In this document: piece after piece, positions 25,269 through 36,858 of the stretch | How the letters are laid out: every line of letters starts with the position of its first letter | Position numbering within the stretch: the first letter of the stretch is position 1 | Assembly (NCBI GenBank): GCA_905178155.1 | Contig: CAJINV010000011.1 | Location: forward strand, 3,133,144 to 3,197,143 | Source of the DNA: Amoebophrya sp. A120 | Taxonomy: Eukaryota; Sar; Dinophyceae; Syndiniales; Amoebophryaceae | DNA length: 64,000 nucleotides | Reading direction: 5' to 3' | Made by a program: the position numbers and the translations under genes | Notes under the pieces: generated by a model | Told to the model about the DNA's origin: nothing | The model's database searches: none | The model's input: only the letters and a program-made list of their open reading frames with translations

Positions 25269-27910
25269 CTACCGCACCGGCCGATTGATGTCAGAAACAT
25301 CCTCCCACCGCTTGTGCGTCCTGAATCTTTCCAAAAGCGCATTCTTCGGAACTCGCGGACTTGCTCCGTCAATGTCCTTTGTCAGCAAATTATCGACCGT
25401 ATTCACGCCCTTGCGTTCGTAGAAGAGCTTCCTTGGTGAATTCAGCGCGATCGGGCCTATCTCATATTGCAGCCGGCTGCTGTTATTGATGCTGCCACCT
25501 TCTGTTGCAGCTCCTACGTGGTTAATATTCCTGTTGCTAGTATAAGTACCCACACTGCTCGGGGGCGCAGTTGCTTGCTGCTGAAGTAGATCTACAGGAT
25601 GCTGCTTATCGGAATTCTCCGATAAGCCTATCGGAATTCTCCCGGTCAATTTTGCCCTGCCTTCCAACTCGTCGTAGATCGTCTTTCCACCTATAATATT
25701 CTGTGCAAAAGCATCGTACTCGTAGTAATTGCTATCATGCATTACAAATTTTTTCTCTCAAGGTAAATCCGCATGAGAAATTTTATTTCTCATGCTGAGG
25801 GAATTTGTCATGCATTGATACGAGTACGATACTTTTGCACGGCATATACAATCGCGTGGGTGCGCGGCTGTTTGCTGTGATACGCTCCGAGAGCGTCAAA
25901 TCCGTATCCCTTATTCCTACCAGAGAAGGGGGAGTCCGAGTTTTCCGTCAACAATGTGTTCGTGTTGTACTCGGTTAAATCTCTTCCGTCTTTCTTCATC
26001 GGCTGCGGATCGTGGCCGATAGACAACAAATTGCTCCGCAAGCTGGTCGAATGAACGTTATCCACTTGCTGGTGGGCAAAAACCGGACCCTTTTCGATGT
26101 ATTCTTTGTGTTTCTGCTTTTCCATTCTACTTCTTTCCTCATCTTCGAGAAACAGGTGCTGAAACACGTCGCCATCCGTCTCTTCAAACCGCCTACTCGT
26201 CCACTTCTCCGGCGGGTCTTGCGGCTGACAACGCGGGTCATTTTTCCTGTTGGAAGCGATGATGCTGTCTTGATTCATACTGTTGTTACCGGGATTTTTT
26301 GTTGCTGGCGCTGGTGTTCTGCTGGTACTAAAATTAGTTGTATTCCCGCCACCGCCCTCCACAAAGTCGTCCAAATGCAGCGCCCTCACCCGCGCGCTCC
26401 GTCGTGGCGACACCGAATTGCTCTGCGTGTCATTCACTTGGGATCGGTCGTGGTTGGAAAAAACCTCCGCGTGCCACTGCCGGTTCTCTGTGTCCAAAAC
26501 CGCTTGCCGCTTGCCGCGGCTGGTGTAGTACTCCTCGTTGGAGTTGCCGGAACGCCGCTCGCGGTCGCGCCTGGAAGGAGTTATATCAGCACCCGACTCC
26601 ACTCCTTCATTCAACCTCGACTCGTAATCTTCTCGTGACACCACCGATTCTAAATGCGGTTGCTGCGATCCCATCGAAACACTCCTTTCGTACTCGCTCC
26701 ACTTGCCGGTTTTGTTCTGACGCCAGACGGTTTCCGCGACGAGCGGGTTGTCCTCGTAGTTCATACCTGACAAAACACAACTACTGGCCGGTTTGCTGAA
26801 CGATTTCACGTACTGCGGAGTTCTACCGCCCGGGGAGAGTTGCGCCGAACTTCTCGGCGTCACTGAACTGCTGTTAATATTTGCGGAAATAGTGGAACCA
26901 GGTCCCGCATGAGGATGATCCGTTGGTCTATCACAACCGTTGTGTAAATTCCCGATGTTCACGTTGCAGTGAGACGTTAGATTTCCGTCCGGATTCAAAT
27001 CACTCTCCCCCATCTGCTTCCGACTGCTCGACTCAAAAACCGGAATCCCTCCCCGGACGTATTGCTCCAAGATCTCCGGGTCCGGCCCGCCCATCGTGTA
27101 TTTTGGCGTCAAGGGGTTTCGGTTCGACCGCGGTGTTTTCCTGGGTGTACTACCGGGGATAACTGCTTGTGTTTGCTTCAAGTGATCCTGGACCGTTTCC
27201 TCCGTGATGGGTTTGTGCACCCTGCGGAAGTAGTTCGGAGTCGCGTACGGAATGGACAGTAACTCCTGTGGCACCTGGCGGAGAATTTCGATCTTCTTTT
27301 TCTCGTCCAGTTTCCCATCTGGCTTCGTCGACTGCCGGTATGGGGGTACCTCCGGCGCCGGTTCGTGGGAAGTCGCAAGCTTGTACTGCGGGTTCAGAGG
27401 GTTCAAGGGGGCTGTTTATGTGGTGGGTTTGCAGTAGTGTTGAAATGCGATAGAAAAAAACATAGATGTCGTGTTACTCGATCTAAAACTCATTTCCGAG
27501 TGAGGATGAGCATCACAAATAATAATTTAGCACAATCACAAGCAAAAAACAAAGACAATACGTCCCCTCGTTAAATCGTATCGTCTCCACAGTGGGTCCT
27601 TTTTCGGCTGCGCAAATTCTACGTCCTTTGTGTACAGCGAAGACGCCGGCGGCCGGTTTCTCGTCAGGTCATGTTTCGTCGGCTGCAGCTCCTTCGGGTC
27701 CCAGGGTGCCCGCGTCGCTGCGGTTTGGTAGAACTTGATCTTAGGCCTCGCGCCCTGAACGTCGTCGGTGCGCAGGTTATCGGACTCTTGTCGTGTCTTC
27801 GTGTGGAACTTCAACCCGTAGTCCTCCCGCGCGTCGATGGTCCGCAATGACATCGTCTCCCCCGCCGTGCGAATCGGCGTGCGGGGGGAGGGCGTGACGT
27901 GAGATGCCAT
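25269..27910 (-). CDS. hypothetical protein with repeated NPL-P-Y motifs
   Basis: Three exons: 27562-27910, 25841-27411 and 25269-25700. They sum to 2352 nt, 783 residues, starting at MASHVTPSPRTP. The protein is polar and probably mostly disordered. Two related short motifs (NPLNPQYKL and NPLTPKYTMGG) fall in the first third, after blocks such as KFHTKTRQESDNLR. The style resembles microtubule- or axoneme-associated proteins, a weak impression only. Intron 1 (27412-27561) is GT-AG. Intron 2 is a family-2 introner whose own ends supply GT and AG. I do not recognise the family. Confidence 0.75.
25701..25840 (-). mobile_element. introner, family 2, with GT-AG ends
   Basis: 140 bp. On the gene strand it starts GTGCAAAAGTATCGTACTCG and ends with the inverted copy finishing TTTTGCACAG. 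The terminal repeat therefore itself provides the GT donor and most of the AG acceptor. Excision joins YA to NIIGGK in frame. No clean target duplication is visible, unlike the other members. Internal ATGCATTACAAAT and TTTGTCATGC words are present. Confidence 0.82.
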
Positions 27911-28845
27911 TTGTTTCTTTTTGGCTGCTGAGCCGGTTGTCTTTTTCTGTTGTATTTTCTTATTGTAGAAACACACGACGCACTTGCGTTCAATGGTCCG
28001 CGATAGGGTAGTTAAATAACATGCCAACGCCTACGATTCAGGACGAGACTAAAACTTCCGCGCGCCAGAAAGGGCTCGGGGAGCGGTGCCTATGTTTCTA
28101 TCAAGAAACGGGACACTAGTGCCTGTCCTGCGAGCAGCAGCGATGAAAGGACGACATTGACAATTGAAAAAACGAATCAGGGAAAAAAAAAGGGCGAAAA
28201 AAAGTGCAGACACAAGAACGAGATGACACTTCAGCTTCACGACCAGCTGGTGATAAGATATGGACGACTGGACGAACGGACACGAAGTTTTGGACGAAGA
28301 AAAAAAGTAGATACGAGTACGACAGAAGACACGAATAGAGAAATAAATTGCGTACGACTTACACCAAGAAATTGATGAACAGAGGGCAAAAACCAATTGA
28401 TTCATGATCTGCCACCGAACAATTTCACGACCGCAAAAAGAAACTCCTGCGAAAGTTTCGTTGCTCTTCTTTTTTTCTTCCACCCCACCTTACTTTGAAG
28501 GCTAGACAACTGAAGGTAGTATTATAAATATCACTTCGACAAAGAAGGAGCCATCTTCTAGGAAAGTGCAGCCCTTATTCGTCGTCTGTGATTGTCGCTG
28601 CTTATCAAAAAATTTCTCTACGCTAAAACCTTGCCACGCGGATGTGAGGTAGAAAACCTCTTGACCACGGGGTCCTTTTGTTGATTTCACTTTTCTATAG
28701 GACTTGGTTCGAAAACCTTTTGTGTATGACAACGTTTTAGTTTTGGAATTCGGATTTGGAGGGTGTATCCTTTTCGACACCCTGAAAAACTTTAGAAAAG
28801 CAAGGAATACTAGCAAAATACTTATCACCCCTCTCACTGGTGATT
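27911..28845. other. intergenic, no supported gene
   Basis: About 935 bp between the VPS35 stop and the start of the next gene. A 144-codon minus-strand frame (28049-28483) and a 111-codon frame (28502-28837) have Cys/Phe-rich composition unlike the neighbouring genes, and I treat them as chance. Confidence 0.5.
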
Positions 28846-31800
28846 TTAAATGTCCCCCAGCAGGCTCTTATCCAGATCCAAGAACTTCGGATCGGTAATC
28901 TTCCCCCGCAAGCAGCTCAGGATTTGCTGGAAGTACTCCTTCAATTCTTCCCGCGCATCGGCGTCCGCCATCCCGGCGGAGGTCCCTCCGGCCATCAAAG
29001 CCCGGCAGTGCTCCCGACATATCGTTAATAGCGTGTTGATTTGGAGCATGTTGATCTCCGGACAACCGTGCTGGTAGTAGTAGATGTAGTTGTCAAGAGT
29101 CTCGATGTATCAAAAGGAAAAATCCCCCCTCCCCATATTGAAAAGGCATGTTTCCGAAAATTTGTGTTGCTGATTTGAGGTCACAAATCGCATTTGTTTT
29201 GCAAGACGACAAGGGCAGAGGCTTCCGCCCCATTATGGAGGCGATTTGTCATGCTGTTGAGCCAACATCACGGACGCTTCTCATGCTAAGCGCCTAAGTC
29301 AAAGCATCTCTGCTCAGGCTTGATATGGGTCTGCAGTCCTCTCTAGCAAGACAGATGTGATTTGTGTACTCACATACAGCAACACAAATTCCGCTTTCGA
29401 TATGGGGAGGGGGGATTTTTCCTCACAATACGATGAACAGAATCACCATGTTCGGATTGGTGGAAACGCACTGCTCGGACACGCGCACGCATTTTATTAC
29501 AGTGAAAAGTGCCCCCCACCCCCAAAGTCGCAAAGATTTGTGATGCGAAGTTTCCAAATGGAAACTTTTTGTCATGCATGAAAGGAATACGAATCTTTCT
29601 GATGCAGATTCTACTTGTGTTTCGCATCGCTTGCATGACAAGCACCGCTCTTGCCGGGATCTTTTGCAATACAAATTTTTGCTATTCACGATCGGAAATC
29701 TGTGATGCTGATACATGCAAGAAGGCGAATGTTTCATTTGGAAAGGTTTGCAATACAAATGCTTTCAAGTTCGGGGATGGGGGCACTTTTCATTGCAATA
29801 CATTTCTGGAGGCATTCCTGCACTTTGGTGCCGGTTTGCCGGCACTTGTTCCAGAAGAGGTGGGAGCAGATGTTGATGGCCTTCACCTGTGTCGTTGGGT
29901 ATTAGAGACGGATTTTTTGTAAGACATAGTGGATAGAGAATATTGTGGTGTGAATAGCATGCAAGCATGATACTCATCCTTTTCGTTTCCAAGACAGTTG
30001 TTTTGTTCGCATGACTTCAAAATCGCGCACTAATAAGTACCTGCTGTGGCTTCTTGAGCAGCTTCGCCCCATATTGCGTCACTTTTGCTGCGAATCCGTC
30101 GTAGACAGCTTCTTCCAAGCAAGACAGGTTCTCCAGCACGCCGACGAAGAGATTTATGCAGCGGAACTGCCCCCGCGACTCCTGTATGTCCTCCTCGAAA
30201 ACCGCTAGACTCTGTTCTACAAATTCTGCGCAGATCTCCGCAAAGGCACCGGACCCCTGGTCGATGGCGTTCGCTATGCTCGCGGACTTCAGCCATATTT
30301 GCACCGCGGTTTCCGAGGCATTGCCGTTCAAGCCGGAGGAAAGGGTCTTGTGCACGAAAAGGAAGAATTTCTTTGAACTGATCTCTGGTATTTTGTAAGG
30401 GACTTGCGTGACGGGGTCCACCACACCGTTTTGCGCGGCAAGCTCACGAAGCCGGATTCGGGGAAGCAGGTCGAGGATTTTGTACCTGATAGAGTGTTTT
30501 TCCAAGATCATCATACGAACTACCCATGGTGACTGGCACGAAGCAGGTACATAATTTCATCGCTGAAATCAATGCTGGATCTAGAAACTGAAACCCAAAG
30601 CAAAAGAAAGCAAAGTAGAAATGCCGTATCTAATACAGCAACGTCGGCAGCGTGAACGCGAGTCGCTTTGGGCCGCCTGGTCCGAAGAAGCTTCTCAGCA
30701 CCGTGTAGAAAGCGAAGAGTCTGTCCGTATCCTGGTGTTCTATTTGGTGCACCAGTTTACACACCAGCTCCTGTTCGGTAGCGAATTCCTCTTCTTCTGG
30801 TACCGCTCCCGAATTACTCGATAATTGGCTACTTCGTGGGTTGTTCGGGTTGGCCGGTGTTCCACCTTGCTCTGGATCGTCTTGTAACAACGGAGTCAAC
30901 AACCGCAGCAGCCTCTTCAGGTCGTCCTCGTTTGTCAGCCGGATGTCGTTGTCCAGGACGATCTTCAGTAATCCCAGTGACACCTTCTTTCTCCCCCCGA
31001 AGTGGAGCAATTGAAGCAAGTTTGCGTAGTGTTCCAAAGCGAAGACCTGCAATCCCAATGCTCTCACCGGTTCGGACAGAATTTCTACGACGGATTCCAC
31101 TGCGTGGTAATCTTCCAATTTCATCAAGGTCGACTCCTCGCTGTCGTACCCAAGGTGGCGAAGGAGAAGATTGACACAACTGGAAAGGATGATATCCACG
31201 TAGCGAATAGCGGGTAAAGGGGTGGAGACCGCTGCTGGTGCTGATGTGCCGCTCGTCGGACTGGAACTACTTGGCGGGGGTTTGGAGTAGAGGGTAAGGG
31301 TGAAGTTCATGAAGGCGACCTGATTTCAGCATTTGAAAAGGAAATGAACCTACACGTAGTGAGAACAAACACTTAGATGAAAAACCTGTTCATCTTGAGT
31401 CATCTTTTGATCGCCCATGCTGTTGCTCATGCTCATCCCTCAGAAACAAGAATTTCCATAATAGACTACCCCATAATAGATGTACCTGCAACTCCAGCAA
31501 CGGCCCGACTTCGAGCGTTTGCGTGGCGCCGGAAAATGGTGTCGCGGGCTTGTCGACAATTTGGGAGAGAAAATTGTTGAACAAACCGAAAATGTCAATG
31601 TCGTCGGGAATGGTGTCTTGGGAGTTCTGCACAAACCGGGCTAGCCGGTTCATCAGCGTGACCACCACCTGCTTGAGGTCCACGCCCGGTTGCACCTGTG
31701 TGCACGCGCCGAGGAGCTTTTCCAAAGTGTAAAGGTGATAGTCGTCGGGGAAAACCTGATAATTTTAGGATTGGATATGTGCTGTGTGGTGACTCTGATT

Positions 31801-32878
31801 TTTCAACCAAACAATCCTACAACGAGAACGACGCTCGTGTCTTTCGCAAACGTGGCGATCGAAAATCTCTCGGTTATACCTGGATAATGCAGTCCAGCAG
31901 GTACTGTTGCGCGATCGCGTCTTTCGTCTGGAGCAACTGCTCGACCAACTTTGGCAGCGCGTGGTCTCTGTAAAAATCCCAGGTCACGCCGTCCAGCTGA
32001 CTCAACCGCACGAGATTCGCGCCGACCAACGCGGACAAGTCCTGCCGCTCCTTTTCCCTCCTTGCCCGGTCCTTGCCCTGGGTCTGGATTCGGCACCACA
32101 GTCGCATGGACTCAAGAAAATTTCCGAGGATGAACTCGAACGCGTCGTGGATGCCGCACGTGGAGGTTTCGTACTCAGACCCGACGTCGGGGAGCTTGTT
32201 TTTCATCATTTGCGAGATGTAGTACCTGATATAGAAGATGCAAGTGTTGAAGCTTTTTGTCATGCTGAAATGCAGTGTCGCATGGTAAGCCAGATTCTGT
32301 ATGCCAGATTCGTACCGCTTCTACTTATAGTACCTCAAAAACAGCCCCCTCGTTGGATGCTGCACGCCCTTGCAGAGTTCCGATACATCTTTCAGAATCT
32401 CCCCGGCGCTCGCTTCCTTTGAACTAATGTAGCTGGCGCCGACGGTGACGAGAAGGTACAAGCGCGGCAGAATGTTCGCGGCGTGCTGTACGCTCTCGTA
32501 CAGGTCGCACATGCGCTTGTTGTGCCGCCTCGAGTCGGCAAAGAAACTGGCGAGAACTTGCAGCTCTTGAAAAACCTGAGGTGGGTTTCGTTTCGTTGAC
32601 TCATAGTCTTGCAATGGTATTCCTTCAAACTATAGGCCTCCATAATGCTCAATCGCATTACAACCATTCACAAAATTTCGCGGTCTTACCAGCATGTAAA
32701 GCTCGTAGTAATTTTTCGGGCTGAGCAAGCTGGTGCGGAGTTCGCAGATCAAGTTGCTCGCGTGCTTCAGGGCTTCCCTCAAGTTGTCGTTGTCAATGGC
32801 CCGTTTCATGTAGAACGCCTGCTCGCGGACGACGGCATTCGCCTCGTCGAGGAGGCGGTGCTGGTCCTCGAACTGCAT
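28846..32878 (-). CDS. VPS35: VPS35, retromer core subunit
   Basis: Retromer scaffold that binds VPS26 and VPS29 on endosomes and recycles receptors. Nine exons: 32690-32878, 32334-32575, 31880-32225, 31486-31755, 30637-31319, 30041-30485, 29801-29886, 29431-29489 and 28846-29102. They sum to 2577 nt, 858 residues, normal for the family. Seen: N-terminal [20 protein letters not shown] and [20 protein letters not shown]; the VPS26-binding PRLYLL motif near residue 98; [46 protein letters not shown]; and [12 protein letters not shown] near the end. All match remembered VPS35 sequence in order. Six introns are GT-AG with AG|GT at the acceptor junction, and two are introners (29108-29430, 29495-29800). 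Conservation in VPS35 fixes where those two must be spliced, and GT-AG is not the best fit. A Pro/Ser insertion near 31200-31290 is not in the human protein. Confidence 0.96.
29108..29430. mobile_element. introner, family 4
   Basis: 323 bp, inverted ends AAAAATCCCCCCTCCCCATA, flanked by CGATG at 29103-29107 and 29431-29435. Removing the element plus one copy gives VPS35 [13 protein letters not shown], matching the conserved LFIEILNRYIYFY of animal VPS35. A GT-AG alternative exists (donor GTATTG, acceptor CGAG), but it drops the conserved Glu. Confidence 0.92.
29495..29800. mobile_element. introner, family 4b
   Basis: 306 bp, inverted ends related to GTGAAAAGTGCCCCCA, flanked by CATTT at 29490-29494 and 29801-29805. 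Removal joins VPS35 ECLQK to [10 protein letters not shown] in frame, with near-correct spacing for the family. TTTGTCATGC and GCATGACAA occur inside. It lies only 64 bp from the previous introner. Confidence 0.9.
32226..32333 (-). mobile_element. short introner-like intron with GT-AG ends
   Basis: 108-bp VPS35 intron. On the gene strand both junctions carry AGGTACTA, so the intron begins GTACTA and ends ATCAG. Weak inverted ends (ATAAGTAGAAG and CTTCTATAT) and an internal GCATGACAAA word tie it to the introners. Because the duplicated site contains AGGT, canonical splicing follows automatically. Confidence 0.6.
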
Positions 32879-33725
32879 TTTTATTTAGAACCGAGGCTCC
32901 AAAATAAATGCCCGGATGGAACAGTGCCACCGTGACAAAGCTTCTTCAAAGAAGCTTTTCGAGGCTGCTGGGAACTACCTCCTGCTGCGTCCTCGTCCAG
33001 AGTCGCTGGTAAGTCCTGCCATCCTGCCTGCCACTTATCGCATCGAAATGGAGAACGGCCCGATGCGACGCTCAAGAGGCGAAAGCAGAGTGTCGGTGAA
33101 AAATTCAGTGGCACCTACTGGAATTATTTCAAAACGGAGGACCATGTACTTACTTATTTTTCTTGGAATATTGTGAAAGCAAATTTTTCAAGAAGTTGTT
33201 GAAACTACACAATAAAATCTTCGAATAGCGTTGTTGTGTTGAAAAAATCCTACAAGTTGTTCACAGCCTGATGTAGAAACAGAAAGAAGCGATCGTGTAT
33301 ATTACGATCAGGGTTTTTTGCCCGCCATACTATCGAACTGAATTCAGGATCTTTGTCAAAATGAGATCGGTCAGTCCAGGCTCAGCGGATCTGATGAAGT
33401 GCGAAAAGGTGAGCCTAATCACGGAACGACCTGCTTCGTCGAGTAGAACACAAGGCGTCGAAATAGCTACAAGACTGGCTGCAGCGCCATGCTGCACGAA
33501 GGGCATCGTGGCTCAATCTCTACGGTTTTTTGGTTTTTATTTCTTGGAAACGTTTTCGTTCATTTTGATGCACGGGGTACTTAATGCTCCTGTCGTCTTC
33601 GTTTTAATGCCAACATTGTTGTTGATTCCAATCTTTCCGCCACAAAAGTCACAAACATCTAACACCAACAACGGTTATTGGCGATATGCTAGATGAAAAT
33701 TCTCGATTTGATTTCGTTGCTTCAT
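32879..33725. other. intergenic, doubtful plus-strand frames only
   Basis: About 850 bp. Plus-strand frames at 32916-33176 and 33295-33696 (the latter with a hydrophobic tail) are the only candidates for genes opposing the rest of the window. Neither has recognisable motifs or a splice structure I can defend. An ATG at 32907 followed by a targeting-like peptide and GTAAGT is suggestive but too close to the VPS35 start to accept. Confidence 0.45.
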
Positions 33726-34535
33726 CTACACCACTTCATCCGGCAACCCCAACAGTAAACGCATGGCAAAGTCCAGTTCTCCGTGAATGTTTTTGCTCCA
33801 CCATTGCCCGGACTGAATCACTTCGTCAGGGTGCTTCTTCTGAAAGCTCCCCTTCCCGTCTCGTTGCGTCATTTCGAAATACCCACGAAGCTCTTTCGGT
33901 ACCAGCATGCACGCCTCGCCGTGTTTTTCACGAAAAAATTTCGCAGTTTCAGGAAAAGCGCGTTCGTTCAGCGGGAAACGGCACGCGACACCCTCTGGCA
34001 TACCGACTGTCAGTGCGTGGCCGCTTTCCGGCCGCAAGGCGTATTTCAAATTATCCGTGATGAAGGTTGTTTGCTCCTTGTCTTGGGCGTACAGCGACTT
34101 GCAATGTATCGCGAACGAAGAGTCCACATTGTCCCCCAGCAAGCGAACCCCACAACTGGTACCTTCCTCCACACTTGCCGCAACTTTTCGGAACTCGATG
34201 CGCTCCAGAATGGAAACCATAGAGCTATTTTGATGCTCCGGCCCATACCAGTCGCTATTCACGCGCCATGCTCCGCGGCTTCCTATTTCCACGGCACAGC
34301 GTGCGGCTTTTGCTTGTCTATGATTGCACACGAGTGGGATACTGTTTTTATTGCTTTCGGAGGAAGGAGACACTGCGAATGTGTCGGCTACTTCCAGTGC
34401 ATGGACAGGATACCGGTTTCTGCAAATGGCCGTATCGCACGGGGGCACTGCCGGATGACCGCCAGCATCGACATTAAGAACCGCAGCAGACCCCTTCGCT
34501 TCGAGCGAGTCGCTCTTCTGGCGTTGCAGTGCCAT
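33726..34535 (-). CDS. hypothetical protein
   Basis: Single long exon of 269 codons from ATG 34535, evenly mixed composition and gene-like codon use. The sequence ATCAG|GTGATATTG just upstream looks like a splice acceptor, so an upstream exon may exist and this may not be the true start. Segments such as WYGPEHQNSSMVSILERIEF and FFREKHGEACMLVPKELRGY look globular. I do not recognise the family. The stop is 3' of a Leu-rich end (MRLLLGLPDEVV). Confidence 0.65.
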   Translation of the reverse strand: MALQRQKSDSLEAKGSAAVLNVDAGGHPAVPPCDTAICRNRYPVHALEVADTFAVSPSSESNKNSIPLVCNHRQAKAARCAVEIGSRGAWRVNSDWYGPEHQNSSMVSILERIEFRKVAASVEEGTSCGVRLLGDNVDSSFAIHCKSLYAQDKEQTTFITDNLKYALRPESGHALTVGMPEGVACRFPLNERAFPETAKFFREKHGEACMLVPKELRGYFEMTQRDGKGSFQKKHPDEVIQSGQWWSKNIHGELDFAMRLLLGLPDEVV

Positions 34536-34683
34536 CAATATCACCTGATAAGATAGAACGATTAGACTTGCGCGTGTTCACTTACGTTTAGTTGCTCCAC
34601 CGAAAGGAACAAACAACAACGGGGACTTCAGTCACGATACGCATACGAGCCAACTCCTTCACAATATACTTCATTGATGAATA

Positions 34684-36858
34684 TCATTCGTTTATAGTGC
34701 AGAGATGCACAGCAAAATGAAAATTGGGTACCCGCTCGGGGATTGTCGTCTTTTGCATGTATGTCTGGTACATGGAATGGCGCAGCTCTCGCAGTTTTGC
34801 CGTCACTGCTTCCTTCTCCCGAGATTTGTTGCTGCATTCAATTGGATACACCAGTGTACGTGGCAGCGTTGAAGATTTGCGTGGCTGCAAAAGATTTGCG
34901 TGCTCTACGAGAAATGATGCGAGATTGTGCCGCTTCTGTTCCATATGATCTTCGAAGACTTGCAGAAGCCGGCCCATTTCATCACGACGTGCGCACTTTT
35001 CGCCTCGCGCGTGTGCGTGTTTCTGATACCTTGCGCACCTCGTGGCCATCGGAACTTTCTCGACGGTGACTTGCCTGTCGAGGGGTACCGCGATTCCAAA
35101 CCCGCGCGCCAAGTACTTTCCCAGCCGATAGATGTACTGCGGAGACAGGTCATTCACGGTAACCAGGTTTGTTCGCGTCGCTAGAGCGGTTGCGCCCTTC
35201 CTGCTAGCGTAGAAGCGTCCACGGTCGTAAGCGACTTGGCAGGCTGCAATATCGAACGACTCGAGAACGTTCGTCAATGAAGAGTACCACCCGATCACCT
35301 GAATCGGGGGAAATTTGCTTCCACCAAAGCAACTAGGTATTTTCTCTGTGTAGAAGGTAAGCGCGTGCGCTGACCGTTGTATGCACTTAACGCGCAATAT
35401 ATTATCCCCAATCGACGGCAATCTTCGTTCTGGTTGTCCGCGTACTTCTAGGTGTGGTGGCCCATGTCTCAGTTTACTCAGCTCGTCGGCCAAGCGCTCG
35501 ATTGCGATCTCGCACCAGGTTCGTGCCTCCGCTTCTCGTTTTTCGGGTGGGAGATCTTGAATATGCGGCATTACCAAAAAAAGATCAACATCTCCGGAGA
35601 AGTCGTCAGGATCCTTCTGCGTCAGAGCATTGGTGACCGCACCGCCGCAGAGGACCCACCGCATATCCCGGTGCACCGAAAATGCCATGTTATCAATGAT
35701 ACCCAAGAAAATCCCGAACAGCCCGCTGTCACCCATAGTGCGTGCCAACTTATGCTGGGACTCAGCCAAACACGTTAGCTTGAACTCCCGGTCCAACCTG
35801 TTCTCTACTGGCTCCAACCGCATCACGTCGCGGGGCCACTTCAAGTCGTCGGTGCGATTCCGGATCTGCAAGAACCCCTTGGTATTGTGAAGGTCGATCA
35901 AATGTGGCTCGTCGGGCCGCGGTGCACTGTGCCGACCGCGATGGTGCAGCACATTATTCGATTCTTGTTCATCTTCCCACCGCAACACTGCAGTCATGTC
36001 TTGGCGAAAAAAAAGATCGACGAACTCCGTTTCGACACACCCCGGGACCATAAACAGAGACAATAAATCGTAGATGGACCGCGTGAAGCCCGACGCGCAG
36101 CATTCTTCAGTACTACTGTCATCCGTCGTTTCAGTGGTTCCTGCTCCTTCGGAGGCGGTTCCATCGGTATAATAATTTGCAAGCGTCGAATTTTTACTCG
36201 CAAGTGCAGCAGGACGATCGTCTGCAGGAGACCCGTGTTCACTGTCGGTATGCAGCGTCACAACTTCCCACGGCGACCGTGGCGACACATTTTGGCTCTG
36301 CGATTGAAACGCCTGAGTGGAAGTCGCAGGAGAGGAAGCTAATTGCTCTTCGAACGCCGGTCTAGCAGCGCCACAACTACCAGCAGCAGCATCATCTGCA
36401 GTGCCGGTCTCGCTACCCGCACAGCCCGGCTTTCTCTCCAAAGATGAAGCGGGGATCTTCGGAAGATAATGCGCCCCAGAATTCAGCTCCACCTCGTCGA
36501 GAGTGGCGATGTTGTGCTTGCGCCGGAGTTTGTACTCCTCCTGGGGTGTGAGAATGGGGGTGTCGGAGACCCGGTGCAGAACAATCAAGAATTCGTCGAA
36601 GGAAATACCCAGCTTGCCCATGTCCACCACATTGATCTCGCCGCCCCGACTGTCGTCCAGGGGAGAACTCAAAACCTTCGCCAGCATGGGCAAGCTCTCG
36701 CAGAGCGGTTTCCGCGGGAGCTTGATCACGCGCTCGGGACGATCTTCGGCCTCGCCGAAACGAAGCTCGAGAAAGGTTGGAGTGGACGACTTTGGTGCGT
36801 TGGGCATGGTGCTTGTCGGGCCGCCCGCGTCTTCCGCTAGTGCGGGAGAAGCGGCCAT
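34684..36858 (-). CDS. nucleotidyltransferase-like protein
   Basis: Intronless, 724 residues from MAASPALAED (the frame stays open to 36924). Residues ~1-300 are low-complexity Ser/Thr/Ala-rich after a folded start. Residues ~370-600 form a domain: CGGAVTNAL (~404) followed by SGDVDLFLV (~421) is the G-G and D-x-D pattern of polymerase-beta-type nucleotidyltransfer folds. SFDIAACQVAYDRGRFYAS (~534) resembles a module I remember from large eukaryotic and giant-virus ankyrin proteins (SDIDLFL / FDID-C-V-YDG). Catalysis is unproven. The tail is Arg/His-rich and basic. Confidence 0.75.
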   Translation of the reverse strand: MAASPALAEDAGGPTSTMPNAPKSSTPTFLELRFGEAEDRPERVIKLPRKPLCESLPMLAKVLSSPLDDSRGGEINVVDMGKLGISFDEFLIVLHRVSDTPILTPQEEYKLRRKHNIATLDEVELNSGAHYLPKIPASSLERKPGCAGSETGTADDAAAGSCGAARPAFEEQLASSPATSTQAFQSQSQNVSPRSPWEVVTLHTDSEHGSPADDRPAALASKNSTLANYYTDGTASEGAGTTETTDDSSTEECCASGFTRSIYDLLSLFMVPGCVETEFVDLFFRQDMTAVLRWEDEQESNNVLHHRGRHSAPRPDEPHLIDLHNTKGFLQIRNRTDDLKWPRDVMRLEPVENRLDREFKLTCLAESQHKLARTMGDSGLFGIFLGIIDNMAFSVHRDMRWVLCGGAVTNALTQKDPDDFSGDVDLFLVMPHIQDLPPEKREAEARTWCEIAIERLADELSKLRHGPPHLEVRGQPERRLPSIGDNILRVKCIQRSAHALTFYTEKIPSCFGGSKFPPIQVIGWYSSLTNVLESFDIAACQVAYDRGRFYASRKGATALATRTNLVTVNDLSPQYIYRLGKYLARGFGIAVPLDRQVTVEKVPMATRCARYQKHAHARGEKCARRDEMGRLLQVFEDHMEQKRHNLASFLVEHANLLQPRKSSTLPRTLVYPIECSNKSREKEAVTAKLRELRHSMYQTYMQKTTIPERVPNFHFAVHLCTINE

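Noticed and set aside
28049-28837. Two minus-strand ORFs of 144 and 111 codons near the VPS35 stop
   Set aside because: Cys/Phe/Ser-rich translations of AT-rich spacer, with no motif and no splice links to neighbours.
33295-33696. Plus-strand 133-codon ORF with hydrophobic tail
   Set aside because: Composition and context are weak, it opposes all other genes, and no splice structure or motif supports it.
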